DNA from: Sandarakinorhabdus cyanobacteriorum
Lineage (GTDB): Bacteria > Pseudomonadota > Alphaproteobacteria > Sphingomonadales > Sphingomonadaceae
NCBI RefSeq assembly: GCF_002251755.1
Contig: NZ_NOXT01000122.1
Span: 449-55,592 of the forward strand
Length of the DNA: 55,144 nt
Direction: 5' to 3'
The notes beneath the pieces are model-generated. The model saw nothing but the letters and a program-made list of their open reading frames with translations, was not told where the DNA came from and ran no database searches. This document shows positions 8,486 through 15,812 of this stretch, in pieces (position 1 is the stretch's first letter; each line of letters starts with the position of its first letter). The position numbers were made by a program, and so were the translations under genes.

Positions 8486-9106
8486 TCGCAAGGCTGCCAG
8501 CACGGCAGCCGGTTCGGCGCGGCGGCGGAAATCGGGATCGACAAAGGCAAAGCGCACGATGCCATCCGCATCGATCAGGAATGTGGCCGGAATCGGCAGC
8601 AGCCGGCCGCTGCCGCCCAACAACAGCGCCAGATCATCGCCGCCATCGCGATAGGCTGCGGTCATCTCGGCCGGCAGGCTGATCACCAGGCCCAACGCCA
8701 GGCACAGGCCCAGATCGACATCCACCAGCGCCAATGCGCCGGCCCGTTCGGCCAGGGCCGCCGCACTGCCATCCACTTCGGCCGAAATCGTCACCAGCCG
8801 GCCGCCGGCAGCGGCCAGCGCGGTGCCGGCATCACCCCAGCCGGCGCTTTCCACCCGGCACCAGGGGCACCACAGGCCGCGATGGATGCTGATCACCAGC
8901 GCATCGCCGCCGGCCAGCAACTGGGCCAGCGTGTGGAAACGCCCCTGCGCATCGGGCAGGGCAAAACCGGGGAAGCGCTGGCCCACGCGGGGCGCCCGGC
9001 GGCCGGCACCCCGCGCGGCCAGTTGGGCCACCAACGCATCATAGGCCTGGGCATAGGCGGCCAGTCGGCGGGTTTCGGCGTCCAGCGCCGGGGCGATGGG
9101 TGTCAT
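8477..9106 (-). CDS. Peroxiredoxin-like protein (AhpC/TSA, PRX_like2 type), copy 1
   Basis: A 209-residue thioredoxin-fold protein. The AhpC/TSA core shows 'PRVGQRFPGFALPDAQGRFH', the redox motif 'RGLWCPWCRVE' (W-C-x-x-C) at about residue 80, and the conserved C-terminal 'ATFLIDADGIVRFAFVDPDF'. In related families this motif reduces peroxides or other oxidants. No signal peptide is visible, so it should be cytoplasmic. The start at 9106 (MTPIAPALD) is preferred because an upstream extension would run through the divergent promoter at 9152-9179. A clear paralogue lies at 16691-17320, so the pair brackets the bufferin operons. Confidence 0.85.
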   Translation of the reverse strand: MTPIAPALDAETRRLAAYAQAYDALVAQLAARGAGRRAPRVGQRFPGFALPDAQGRFHTLAQLLAGGDALVISIHRGLWCPWCRVESAGWGDAGTALAAAGGRLVTISAEVDGSAAALAERAGALALVDVDLGLCLALGLVISLPAEMTAAYRDGGDDLALLLGGSGRLLPIPATFLIDADGIVRFAFVDPDFRRRAEPAAVLAALRSG

Positions 9107-9151
9107 GCCGTGGTGATAATCCGGGCAAGGCGGGCAGCGCCAGAGGCCACT

Positions 9152-9179
9152 GTAACGCGCCGCCGCTGCCATGCGAACA
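9152..9179 (+). promoter_or_regulatory. SigF-type ECF promoter of the NDH-2 operon
   Basis: The -35 GTAACG (9152-9157), exactly 16 bases, then the -10 CGAACA (9174-9179). It matches the promoter of the bufA1 operon (GTAACC-N16-CGAATG) in element sequence and spacing; both have CACT immediately before the GTAAC. The GTAACC-N16-CGAA form is the signature known for Caulobacter SigF. Transcription should begin about 9185-9187, on or next to the ATG. Confidence 0.75.
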
Positions 9180-9186
9180 GCCGTGC

Positions 9187-10467
9187 ATGGCAAACAGCGG
9201 CGCAACGGATCAGGATCCGGTGGTGATCATCGGGGCCGGCTTTGCCGGGCTGGCCGCCGCGCGCGTGCTGGGCGCGGCCGGTGTCGCCACGGTGGTGATT
9301 GATCGGCAGAACCACCATCTGTTCCAGCCGCTGCTGTATCAGGTGGCCACGGCCGGGCTTTCGGCTGCCGATATCGCCGCGCCCATCCGGGCCATCCTGC
9401 GCCAATGGCCCAGCGTGAGCGTGCTGATGGACACGGTGGTGGGCATCGACCGGGCAGCGCGCCAGCTGCAGCTGGCCAGCGGCGGCAGCCTGCGCTTTGG
9501 CGCGCTGATCATCGCCAGCGGCGCGCGCCATGCCTATTTCCGCAATCCCGAATGGGCAGCACATGCGCCGGGCATCAAGACCATCGACGATGCCATCCGG
9601 GTGCGCCGCGATCTGTTGCTGGCGCTGGAGCGCGCCGAAACCATGCGCGCCGAACAGCGCGAAACCCGGGCCGAGCACTTGACCTTCGTGGTGGTGGGCG
9701 GCGGGCCCACCGGGGTGGAACTGGCCGGTGCCATTGCCGAACTCGCCCGCCATGCCGCCGAACGGGATTTCCCGCACATCACCCGCAATTGCGTGCGCGT
9801 CGTGCTGGTGGACAGTGGTGACCGGCTGCTGAAGGCGCTGCCGCCCAGCCTGTCGGCCGCGGCGGCGCAGGCGCTGGCCGGGCTGGGGGTGGAGGTGCGG
9901 CTGAACAGCCGCGTCACCGCGCTGGAACCCGGCCGGATCATGCTGGGCGACGACAGCCTGCCCGCCTGCGTGACGCTGTGGGCAGCCGGGGTGGCGGCCT
10001 CGCCAGCGGCCAGCTGGCTGGGCGCAGCGGCCGATGGCAGCGGCCGGGTGATCGTGGGCAGCGATCTGGCGCTGCCCGATGATCCGGCGATCTTCGTGGT
10101 GGGCGACACGGCCGCCGCCACCAGCCGCGATGGCCAGCCCGTGCCCGGTGTGGCCACCGCCGCCAAGCAGATGGGCGCCCATGCCGCAAGGGCCATCCTG
10201 GCCCGCCGCGCCGGGCAGGCGGTGCCGGCCTTCCGCTATCGCCATCCCGGCAGCATGGCCACCATCGGCCGTTCGCATGCGGTTGCCGATCTGGGCTGGC
10301 TGAAGCTGGCGGGCGCGCCGGCCTGGCTGTTGTGGTGCACGGTGCATCTGTGGTTCCTCGCCGGGTTTCGCAACCGGCTGGTGGTGGGGGCGAACTGGCT
10401 GTGGCGCTATCTCACGTTTGAGTCCTCGGCCCGGCTGATCACCCAGCAGGAAAGCGACATGCGATGA
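9187..10467 (+). CDS. Type II NADH dehydrogenase-like FAD oxidoreductase (NDH-2)
   Basis: A 426-residue flavoprotein likely to transfer electrons from NAD(P)H to quinone without proton pumping. It has two dinucleotide folds: 'VVIIGAGFAGLAAARVLG' near the N-terminus (FAD) and 'FVVVGGGPTGVELAGAIAEL' mid-protein (NADH). It also has the NDH-2 motif 'HHLFQPLLYQVATAGLS', the 'FVVGDTA' FAD strand and a C-terminal amphipathic or membrane-associated segment ('WLLWCTVHLWFLAGFRNRL'). The ATG at 9187 is chosen because the SigF-type promoter ends at 9179; longer versions starting at 9100 would overlap it. It overlaps the YeeE-like gene by ATGA. It may keep the quinone pool reduced under copper or oxidant stress (inference). 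Confidence 0.87.
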   Translation: MANSGATDQDPVVIIGAGFAGLAAARVLGAAGVATVVIDRQNHHLFQPLLYQVATAGLSAADIAAPIRAILRQWPSVSVLMDTVVGIDRAARQLQLASGGSLRFGALIIASGARHAYFRNPEWAAHAPGIKTIDDAIRVRRDLLLALERAETMRAEQRETRAEHLTFVVVGGGPTGVELAGAIAELARHAAERDFPHITRNCVRVVLVDSGDRLLKALPPSLSAAAAQALAGLGVEVRLNSRVTALEPGRIMLGDDSLPACVTLWAAGVAASPAASWLGAAADGSGRVIVGSDLALPDDPAIFVVGDTAAATSRDGQPVPGVATAAKQMGAHAARAILARRAGQAVPAFRYRHPGSMATIGRSHAVADLGWLKLAGAPAWLLWCTVHLWFLAGFRNRLVVGANWLWRYLTFESSARLITQQESDMR

Positions 10468-11408
10468 TGCTGATGCTGGCATGCCTGCTGGCGGCGGCGG
10501 TGGTGGGCTTTGCCGCCCACCAGGGCGGCACCTGCGGGGTGGTGGCGGTGCGCCGCTGGCGGGTGGCGCGCGATGCCCGGCTGTTGATGGGCTTTGCCGT
10601 GGCGGGCGGGGCGGCCACCCTGGTCTGCCTGCCGGTGGCCTGGGCGCTGGGCCGCGGCGGCCAGCTGCCGGGCAATGCGCCGCTGGCCCTGCCGTTGCTG
10701 CTGGGCGCGGTGCTGCTGGGCACGGGCGCGCTGGTCAATGGCGCCTGCATGGTGGGATCGCTGTGGCGCATGGGCAATGGCGAGCTGCATCTGATCGGCC
10801 TGCCGCTGGGCATTGTGGCCGGCGATGCGCTGGGCCGCCTGCTGGGCTGGCGGGTGGAATTGCCACCCAGCCGCTTTGCCCAACCCGATGGCGCCGGTCT
10901 GATGCTGGTGCTGGCCGGGGCGGTGGTGCTGATGCTGGCCGGGCGCTGGCTGGCGCGGCAGGGGGCGGATGCGCGCCGGCTGGCGGTGACGATGGCGGCG
11001 ATGGGGGCGGCCGGCAGCCTGTTGTTCGTCGCGCTGCCGGGCTGGAGCTGGGCCGATGTGGTCAACGCCCGCGCGCGGGCCTGGGCCGGCGGCACAGCCG
11101 TGGCCGATACGGCCGGGCTGCGCGCCGCGCTCGCCACCCTGGCAGGCGCGCTGGCATCCGGCTGGATGACCGGGCAACTGCATCTGAAGTGGCGGGGCTG
11201 GCCGGCGCTTGGCCGCAGCCTGGCCGGCGGGGTGCTGATGATGCTGGGCATCGGCCTGATCCCCGGCGGCAATGATGCGCTGCTGCTGGGATCGGCGCCG
11301 GCCGGTGCGGCCACTGCCCTGCTGGCCTTTGCCCTGATGAACCTGACGATCCTGCTGCTGGGCGCGCTGCCGGCGATCAACCGCGCGGCACCAGCAGGCC
11401 GGCACTGA
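10464..11408 (+). CDS. YeeE/YedE-like membrane transporter (thiosulfate/sulfur-compound family)
   Basis: A polytopic membrane protein of 314 residues with about nine predicted helices. The central segment '[20 protein letters not shown]' then '[20 protein letters not shown]' matches the cysteine-centred Sulf_transp (YeeE/YedE) motif, in which conserved Cys residues relay thiosulfate. A second Cys lies in '[14 protein letters not shown]' near the N-terminus. In characterised relatives (TsuA) the family imports thiosulfate. It is coupled to the NDH-2 gene by ATGA and should share its SigF-type promoter. Its last 32 bases overlap the tail of bufC2 on the other strand. The role here could be supply of reduced sulfur during metal or oxidant stress; this is inference. 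Confidence 0.75.
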   Translation: MMLMLACLLAAAVVGFAAHQGGTCGVVAVRRWRVARDARLLMGFAVAGGAATLVCLPVAWALGRGGQLPGNAPLALPLLLGAVLLGTGALVNGACMVGSLWRMGNGELHLIGLPLGIVAGDALGRLLGWRVELPPSRFAQPDGAGLMLVLAGAVVLMLAGRWLARQGADARRLAVTMAAMGAAGSLLFVALPGWSWADVVNARARAWAGGTAVADTAGLRAALATLAGALASGWMTGQLHLKWRGWPALGRSLAGGVLMMLGIGLIPGGNDALLLGSAPAGAATALLAFALMNLTILLLGALPAINRAAPAGRH

Positions 11409-12093
11409 GCCAGATCTGCAGCCAGCCGCCGATCTGGCGCGCGCTGGCACCACTGGCATCGCAGGCCGCGCCAAAGGCCTGGCCGGCCGCCACCGCCGAC
11501 AGCAAGCCGCCCTCGCCCTCATCCAGCCGGCGAAAGCGCGGGTCAGGCCCGTCGCGCCACACCAGCACCCAGCCCGGGGCCGGCGCCGGGGCGATGGGGT
11601 GATCCGGAATGGCCGCCCAGATCGCATCGGCATTGGTGGCGAACGCCAGCAGGCACGCCCCCGGCACCAGCCGCAGCCGCAGCCCTTCCCAATCAAGCCC
11701 GCCAGCCTCGGCCCACAGCGCCGGGGCGGGATCGGCCGCGCCAAAGGCGGTGCGCAGCGCCCAATCCAGCGCGGCCAGTTCCGGCACCTCGCGATCATCG
11801 GGCAGGTGGCGGTGCAGGAAGGCCGGGAAATCCTCGCCATAATCGGCGAGGGTCCAGCTGCTGGATGGGCTGATGGCGGCATAATCGAGGGCCAGCATGG
11901 TGAAGGCATCGCCGCCCAGCCAGTGCAACGTCTTGGCGAAATTGTCGGCCAGCCCTTCCACCAGCATGGCGCGGGCGGCATGGGTGTGGACGGCCAGGCC
12001 CGCCGGTCGCACCACCGCATCGGCCAGGCCTGCCAGATTGCCGGCCATCAGGCCGGCCTGGAACTGGCGTTGCAACGCGGCAAGGCCGGTCAT
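11377..12093 (-). CDS. bufC2: BufC-type DUF2063 partner protein of bufferin operon 2
   Basis: A 238-residue protein with an N-terminal DUF2063 helical domain ('[20 protein letters not shown]' and '[20 protein letters not shown]', then a C-terminal domain of mixed strands). Proteins of this type (RRE-like/partner function) work with DUF692 MNIO enzymes to recognise and present the precursor peptide. It overlaps bufB2 by ATGA, so the two are translationally coupled. It shares the DUF2063 plan with BufC1 at 14662-15372 but differs strongly in sequence, suggesting old duplication or separate acquisition. Its 3' end overlaps the convergent YeeE-like gene by 32 bases. Confidence 0.85.
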   Translation of the reverse strand: MTGLAALQRQFQAGLMAGNLAGLADAVVRPAGLAVHTHAARAMLVEGLADNFAKTLHWLGGDAFTMLALDYAAISPSSSWTLADYGEDFPAFLHRHLPDDREVPELAALDWALRTAFGAADPAPALWAEAGGLDWEGLRLRLVPGACLLAFATNADAIWAAIPDHPIAPAPAPGWVLVWRDGPDPRFRRLDEGEGGLLSAVAAGQAFGAACDASGASARQIGGWLQIWLSAGLLVPRG

Positions 12094-12923
12094 GGTCGTG
12101 CCGCCTCGGCCTCGCCCAGCCGGGCGCGGTCAAGCTCGGCCAGCAGATCGGCCAGCGGCGGGATGTCATCATCCCGCTCGATCATCACCGCCACCGGCCC
12201 GGTGCGGCGCCGCACCTCTTCATACAGGGCCCACACCCGGCCCGGCACCGGCGTGTCGTGCGTGTCGATCAACAGGCCATCCTGGCCCTGGCTGGGGCCG
12301 GCCAGATGCAGCTGGCGCACCGCGTGCCACGGCAGGCCATCCAGCCAGTCCAGCGGATCGCGGCCATGGTTGTGCGCCGAAACATGGATATTGTTCACAT
12401 CCAGCAGCAGGCCGCAGCCGGTGCGCTGCACCAGGGCGGTCAGAAATTCCCATTCGGCCAGGGTGCTGCTGTGAAATTCCAGATAGGTGGACGGATTTTC
12501 CACCAGGATCGGCCGGCCCAGCGCCGCCTGGGCCTGATCGATGTTGCGCGCCACGACGGCCAGCGCTTCCTCGCTGTAGGGGATGGGCAGCAGATCATGG
12601 CTGTTGACCCCGTCGATGCCGGTCCAGGCCAGATGGTCCGACACCCAGAGCGGCTGGACCGTGTCAGCCAACTGGCGCAGCCGGGCCAGATAGGCGGTGT
12701 CCAGCCCGGTGGCGGTGCCAAGGCTCATCGACACGCCGTGCAGGATCACGTCATGATGCTGGCGCACCCCTGCCAGCACGGCGGCTGGGCGGCCGCCATC
12801 CACCATGAAATTTTCCGAAATCACCTCCACGAAATCCACCGGCACATCACCGGCCAGAAAATCCGCATGGTGGGGGCGCCTGAGGCCAAGGCCATACAGG
12901 CTGCGCTGTGGGGGCGGGATCAT
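12090..12923 (-). CDS. bufB2: BufB-type MNIO (DUF692) bufferin-modifying enzyme, operon 2
   Basis: A 277-residue multinuclear non-heme iron oxidase of the DUF692 TIM-barrel family. Likely metal ligands and family motifs are in place: 'FVEVISENF', H62 in 'LHGVSMSLG', D96-H97 in 'VSDHLAW', E142-N143 in 'LVENPST', D175 and H180 in '[16 protein letters not shown]', H206 in 'QLHLAG', D220/H222 in 'IDTHD', and E249. MNIOs of this kind convert cysteines of the BufA precursor to heterocycles (thiooxazoles in copper bufferins). The ATG at 12923 has GGAG five bases upstream; a GTG lies one codon before. A 7-bp GC hairpin separates it from bufA2. It is coupled to bufC2 by ATGA. Confidence 0.93.
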   Translation of the reverse strand: MIPPPQRSLYGLGLRRPHHADFLAGDVPVDFVEVISENFMVDGGRPAAVLAGVRQHHDVILHGVSMSLGTATGLDTAYLARLRQLADTVQPLWVSDHLAWTGIDGVNSHDLLPIPYSEEALAVVARNIDQAQAALGRPILVENPSTYLEFHSSTLAEWEFLTALVQRTGCGLLLDVNNIHVSAHNHGRDPLDWLDGLPWHAVRQLHLAGPSQGQDGLLIDTHDTPVPGRVWALYEEVRRRTGPVAVMIERDDDIPPLADLLAELDRARLGEAEAARP

Positions 12924-12948
12924 CACCGCTCCGTTTCCAGGCCGCTTG

Positions 12949-12972
12949 GGGCCGGCCGGGGGGAACCGGCCC
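12949..12972 (-). other. GC-rich hairpin between bufA2 and bufB2
   Basis: Arms GGGCCGG (12949-12955) and CCGGCCC (12966-12972) pair perfectly around a 10-base loop in the 60-base gap between precursor and enzyme genes. There is no T-tract, so it is not a standard terminator. It could protect the bufA2 message from 3' decay or lower read-through, giving more precursor than enzyme. Confidence 0.4.
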
Positions 12973-12983
12973 TGGCGCGGGGC

Positions 12984-13241
12984 TTACTTTTCGGTCAGAC
13001 GGCCACCGGCAGCCTTGCAGGCCTTCACGGTCAGCGCCTTGAAGCCCTGGCCCTTGCAGGCATTCTGGCCCTTGCAGGCGCTGCTGGCGGTCGCACAGTC
13101 AGAGGTGCCTTTGCAGCTGTTGATGCCATAACAGTGGACCACCTTGTCGTCGGCAGCCTTGGTCTGGGCCTGAACGGCGATCCCGCCGGTGACCGCGATG
13201 GCGGCGGCGGCAGTGGCAAGCGAGATACGGGTAGCGAGCAT
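12984..13241 (-). CDS. bufA2: BufA2-type bufferin precursor peptide
   Basis: An 85-residue exported peptide. A signal sequence (MLATRISLATAAAAIAVTGG, cleavage probably after VQAQ or nearby) precedes a core with six cysteines at about 37, 43, 49, 56, 62 and 75. These sit in 'HCYGINSCKGTSDC' and the repeated 'ACKGQ' units ('SACKGQNACKGQGF'). This repeat is characteristic of BufA2-family periplasmic metallophores, whose cysteines are modified by the MNIO encoded next door. I chose ATG 13241 because GGAG lies six bases upstream; in-frame ATGs at 13247 and 13253 are alternatives. It is preceded by a GTAACC-N16-CGGATT promoter and starts a bufA2-bufB2-bufC2 operon. Confidence 0.88.
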   Translation of the reverse strand: MLATRISLATAAAAIAVTGGIAVQAQTKAADDKVVHCYGINSCKGTSDCATASSACKGQNACKGQGFKALTVKACKAAGGRLTEK

Positions 13242-13317
13242 GTTCATCTCCATGGCTGGGCGGCCCGAACGCGCCGGGCCCCCTGGGGTGCCGCCTCCCC
13301 TTGGTGGCGACACTGGC

Positions 13318-13345
13318 AATCCGGGCCGGCCACACCAAAGGTTAC
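13318..13345 (-). promoter_or_regulatory. SigF-type ECF promoter of the bufA2 operon
   Basis: On the minus strand: -35 GTAACC (13345-13340), 16 bases, -10 CGGATT (13323-13318). The -35 and spacing are identical to the bufA1 promoter; the -10 differs by one base (CGGA for CGAA), which might weaken it. It is preceded by GGCT, so GGCTGTAACC mirrors CACTGTAACC of the opposing promoter. The predicted leader to the bufA2 ATG is about 70 nt. Confidence 0.72.
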
Positions 13346-13364
13346 AGCCACCGGCACTGTAACC
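13340..13364. repeat. Inverted repeat formed by back-to-back -35 elements
   Basis: GGTTACAG (13340-13347) and CTGTAACC (13357-13364) form a perfect 8-bp inverted repeat around nine bases. Each arm includes the -35 of one of the two divergent promoters. The symmetry goes one base pair beyond the needed GTAACC plus T on each side, so it may also be a dimeric regulator site or a consequence of promoter sharing. Confidence 0.6.
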
Positions 13365-13386
13365 CATGATGCCGCCGCTGCGAATG
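13359..13386 (+). promoter_or_regulatory. SigF-type ECF promoter of the bufA1 operon
   Basis: The -35 GTAACC (13359-13364), 16 bases, -10 CGAATG (13381-13386). This equals the GTAACC-N16-CGAA form known for Caulobacter SigF. The start of transcription should be near 13393, giving a leader of roughly 125 nt that contains a perfect 14-bp hairpin before the bufA1 ribosome site. Confidence 0.78.
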
Positions 13387-13435
13387 ACCATCCAGATGCC
13401 GGCGTCCCTTTTGGTCCGCCTCCCCCGCTGGCATC

Positions 13436-13479
13436 GGCGCGGCTGCCCCCTCTCACCCCGAACCCGGGGCAGCCGCGCC
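13436..13479 (+). other. Strong hairpin in the bufA1 mRNA leader
   Basis: GGCGCGGCTGCCCC (13436-13449) and GGGGCAGCCGCGCC (13466-13479) are perfectly complementary over 14 bp, with a 16-base C-rich loop. There is no following U-run, so it is unlikely to be a plain terminator. It ends about 28 bases before the AGGAGG ribosome site. It may stabilise the message or regulate it. Confidence 0.65.
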
Positions 13480-13519
13480 CCGTATGGAATGCACAAGGGC
13501 AGGCGGCAGGAGGCAGACC

Positions 13520-13780
13520 ATGACAGCCAAGACGATGTTGGGCGCCGCCGTGCTGGCCGCGCTGGCCGCCAGCGCCGCCACTGCGGCCGAAAAGCCCAAG
13601 ATGGAAAAATGCTTTGGCGTGGCCAAGGCCGGGCAGAATGATTGCGCCGCCGGAGCGGGCACCAGCTGTGCCGGCACGTCGAAGGTGGATTATCAGAAGA
13701 ACGCCTGGAAACTGGTGCCGGCCGGCACCTGCACCAAGATCAAGACCCCCAAGGGCAGCGGCTCGCTGACCCCGGCCTGA
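13520..13780 (+). CDS. bufA1: BufA1-type bufferin precursor peptide (DUF2282)
   Basis: An 86-residue exported precursor of the DUF2282/BufA1 family. The signal peptide is [20 protein letters not shown] (then TAA before the cut). The mature part has four cysteines at about 31, 42, 50 and 71, within '[20 protein letters not shown]' and '[10 protein letters not shown]'. The C-terminus '[20 protein letters not shown]' is the family hallmark. Known members are modified on cysteine by MNIO enzymes and bind copper in the periplasm. A perfect AGGAGG lies six bases before the ATG at 13520, implying heavy translation as expected for a metal buffer. It leads the operon bufA1-bufB1-bufC1-bufD-MBL under a SigF-type promoter. 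Confidence 0.93.
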   Translation: MTAKTMLGAAVLAALAASAATAAEKPKMEKCFGVAKAGQNDCAAGAGTSCAGTSKVDYQKNAWKLVPAGTCTKIKTPKGSGSLTPA

Positions 13781-13790
13781 TCCCTTCGGC

Positions 13791-14672
13791 ATGCACGGCA
13801 GCTTGCGCGCCGGGTTGCGCCCGGGACGGCCGTTGGGCGCGGGCATCGGCCTGCGCATGGCCCATCTGGCCGAACTGGCATCGGGCAGCGTCACGCTGCC
13901 CGATGGCCTGTGGCTGGAGGTGCATGCCGAAAACTTCATGGTGGCCGGCGGCCCGCGGCGTGCGGCCTTGCTGGCCCTTGCCGAACGCCACCCCATCTCG
14001 CTGCACGGCGTGGGGCTGGCGCTGGCCGGCACCCGCATGGCCCCGGCCCGCCATCTGAAGGCCCTGCGCCAGCTGTGCGATGCCGTGCAGCCGGCGCTGC
14101 TGTCTGACCATCTGGCCTGGCAGCTTGTGGGGCAGCCGGTGGGAAGCTGGCATGTGCCGGATTTCCTGCCCTTTCCGCGCACGGCCAAGGCGCTGGCGTT
14201 GATCATCGGCAACGTCAACCGGGCCCAGGATGCGTTGGGGCGGCGGCTGCTGATCGAGAACCCGTCGCATTATGGCGATGTGGGCGGCCATGCCATGGCC
14301 GAGCATGAATTTCTGGCCGAACTGGCGCTGGCCACCGGCTGTGGCCTGCTGGTTGATTGCAACAATATCCATGTTTCGGCCCACAATCTGGGGCTGGATT
14401 CGGGCTGGCTGGTGGATCAGCTGCCGGCCGAGGCGGTGGGCGAAATCCATGTTGCCGGGCATCGCCCCGACGCCATGGGCCAATTGCTGATCGACAGCCA
14501 TGATGCGCCGGTGGCAGCGCCGGTGTGGGCGCTGGCCGCCCGCCTGCTGGCCCGCACCGGCCCGCGACCCATGCTGGTCGAACGCGATGCCGAACTGCCG
14601 CCGCTGGCCGATCTCTTGGCCGAAGCTGCCCAGGCCAGCGCCCTGATTGCTTGTGTGCATCATGGCGGTTGA
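13791..14672 (+). CDS. bufB1: BufB-type MNIO (DUF692) bufferin-modifying enzyme, operon 1
   Basis: A 293-residue DUF692 multinuclear iron oxidase. Family residues are present: 'WLEVHAENFMVAGG', H72 ('LHGVGLALAG'), D106-H107 ('LSDHLAW'), E156-N157 ('IENPSH'), D189 and H194 ('[13 protein letters not shown]'), H220 ('IHVAGH'), D235/H237 ('IDSHDAP') and E264 ('VERDAE'). It should install cysteine-derived heterocycles on BufA1. Only ten bases separate it from bufA1 and no clear ribosome site precedes its ATG, so coupling to bufA1 translation is likely. The last 11 bases overlap the bufC1 start. It is clearly diverged from BufB2, so each enzyme is probably dedicated to its own precursor. Confidence 0.93.
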   Translation: MHGSLRAGLRPGRPLGAGIGLRMAHLAELASGSVTLPDGLWLEVHAENFMVAGGPRRAALLALAERHPISLHGVGLALAGTRMAPARHLKALRQLCDAVQPALLSDHLAWQLVGQPVGSWHVPDFLPFPRTAKALALIIGNVNRAQDALGRRLLIENPSHYGDVGGHAMAEHEFLAELALATGCGLLVDCNNIHVSAHNLGLDSGWLVDQLPAEAVGEIHVAGHRPDAMGQLLIDSHDAPVAAPVWALAARLLARTGPRPMLVERDAELPPLADLLAEAAQASALIACVHHGG

Positions 14673-15372
14673 AGGCCTGTCATCCCCGGCCCGGTTCGAA
14701 GCCTGGTTCGCCCGGCTGCTGGCGGGCGATGCCGTGCCACTGGCCCCGGGCCTGGCGCGGGCGGTGGCCGTGCATGCCAACAATGCCATGGCGGCCGCCA
14801 CCGCCGCGCTGGCCAGCAATTTTCCGGTGCTGCTGGCCCTGATGGGCGAAGCGGCCTTTGCCGATCTGGCCCAGCGCCATGCCCGCCGCTGCCCCCCGGC
14901 CGATCCGCGCCTGTGCCTGTATGGCCGGGGGCTCGATGAAACGCTGGTCCAGGCGCTGCCGGCTGGCGACTGGCCCTGGCTGCCCGACATGGCGCGGCTG
15001 GAACAGGCGGTGGTGGGGGCGCTGTTTGCCGCCGATCCGCCGCGCCGGCCGCGCCGGCTTGATCCGGCACGCTGCTGGCCGCTGGCACCGGCGACCAGGT
15101 GGGTATGGTCTGCCGCGCCGATTGCCAGCCTGTGGCAGGCGCACCAGCCGGGCGCGGCCTGGCCCGATGAATTTCCAGCCGCTGGCGAGCTGGCGCTGAT
15201 CAGCCGCCGCGATGGCCAGTGCCTGATCACCGCCCTGCCGGCCGCGGCACTGCCGCTGCTGGAGGCCTTGAAACGCCGCACGCCGCTGGCGCAGCTGCCC
15301 GCCGATGGGCTGCCGCATCTGCCGGCCATCGCTGCGGCCGGTGCCCTTGTTCCTGCTGTTGGAGACGGATGA
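14662..15372 (+). CDS. bufC1: BufC-type DUF2063 partner protein of bufferin operon 1
   Basis: A 236-residue protein starting [20 protein letters not shown]. The N-terminal DUF2063 domain (about residues 8-95) includes '[20 protein letters not shown]', and the C-terminal domain of about 130 residues resembles the second half of BufC2 ('[20 protein letters not shown]'). Partner proteins of this family bind the leader of the precursor for the MNIO. The ATG at 14662 is inside the end of bufB1 (11-base overlap); an upstream TTG start is less likely. The stop overlaps the DoxX start by one base, so the operon is tightly coupled. Confidence 0.88.
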   Translation: MAVEGLSSPARFEAWFARLLAGDAVPLAPGLARAVAVHANNAMAAATAALASNFPVLLALMGEAAFADLAQRHARRCPPADPRLCLYGRGLDETLVQALPAGDWPWLPDMARLEQAVVGALFAADPPRRPRRLDPARCWPLAPATRWVWSAAPIASLWQAHQPGAAWPDEFPAAGELALISRRDGQCLITALPAAALPLLEALKRRTPLAQLPADGLPHLPAIAAAGALVPAVGDG

Positions 15373-15812
15373 TGAAGCCCTATGCCGCTGTTGCTGCCCT
15401 GTTGTCGCGCCTGCCGGAATCGCTGTGGCTGCTGCTATGCCGGCTGGGCATTGGCGCCATCTTCTTCCTGTCGGGGCGCACCAAGGTGGATGGCCTTATC
15501 ACCCTGAAGGACAGCACCTACACCCTGTTCGAATATGAATATGCCCTGCCGCTGGTGCCGCCCGATATTGCCGCCCATGCCGCCACCTATGCCGAACATG
15601 CCTTTCCCATCCTGCTGGCGCTGGGCCTGTTCACCCGGGCCAGCGCGCTCGGCCTGCTGGGCATGACAGCCACCATCCAGATCTTTGTCTATCCCGATGC
15701 CTGGCCCACGCATCTCAGCTGGGCGGCGATCCTGTTGCCGATCATCGCGCGTGGGCCCGGCGCCCTGTCGCTGGATCATCTGCTGGGGCTGGATCGCCGG
15801 GCCGCGCCATGA
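15372..15812 (+). CDS. bufD: DoxX family membrane protein (BufD-like)
   Basis: A 146-residue inner-membrane protein with four predicted helices. It matches DoxX proteins: '[20 protein letters not shown]' in helix 1, '[20 protein letters not shown]' in the middle, and '[20 protein letters not shown]' near the end. DoxX proteins are regular fourth members of bufferin operons; redox coupling to the quinone pool or a copper-linked role has been suggested, not settled. Start 15372 is chosen because GGAGACGG lies suitably upstream and the ATG overlaps the bufC1 stop (TGATG). Its stop overlaps the next gene by ATGA. Confidence 0.88.
   Translation: MKPYAAVAALLSRLPESLWLLLCRLGIGAIFFLSGRTKVDGLITLKDSTYTLFEYEYALPLVPPDIAAHAATYAEHAFPILLALGLFTRASALGLLGMTATIQIFVYPDAWPTHLSWAAILLPIIARGPGALSLDHLLGLDRRAAP

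Noticed and set aside
9100-9186. Upstream start for the NDH-2 gene at 9100
   Set aside because: The extra 29 codons would cover the GTAAC-N16-CGAA promoter and are not like any NDH-2 N-terminus. ATG 9187 precedes the FAD motif at a normal distance.
13242-13496. N-terminal extension of the BufA2 frame up to 13496
   Set aside because: It would run through both divergent promoters and hide the signal peptide. GGAG is correctly placed for ATG 13241.
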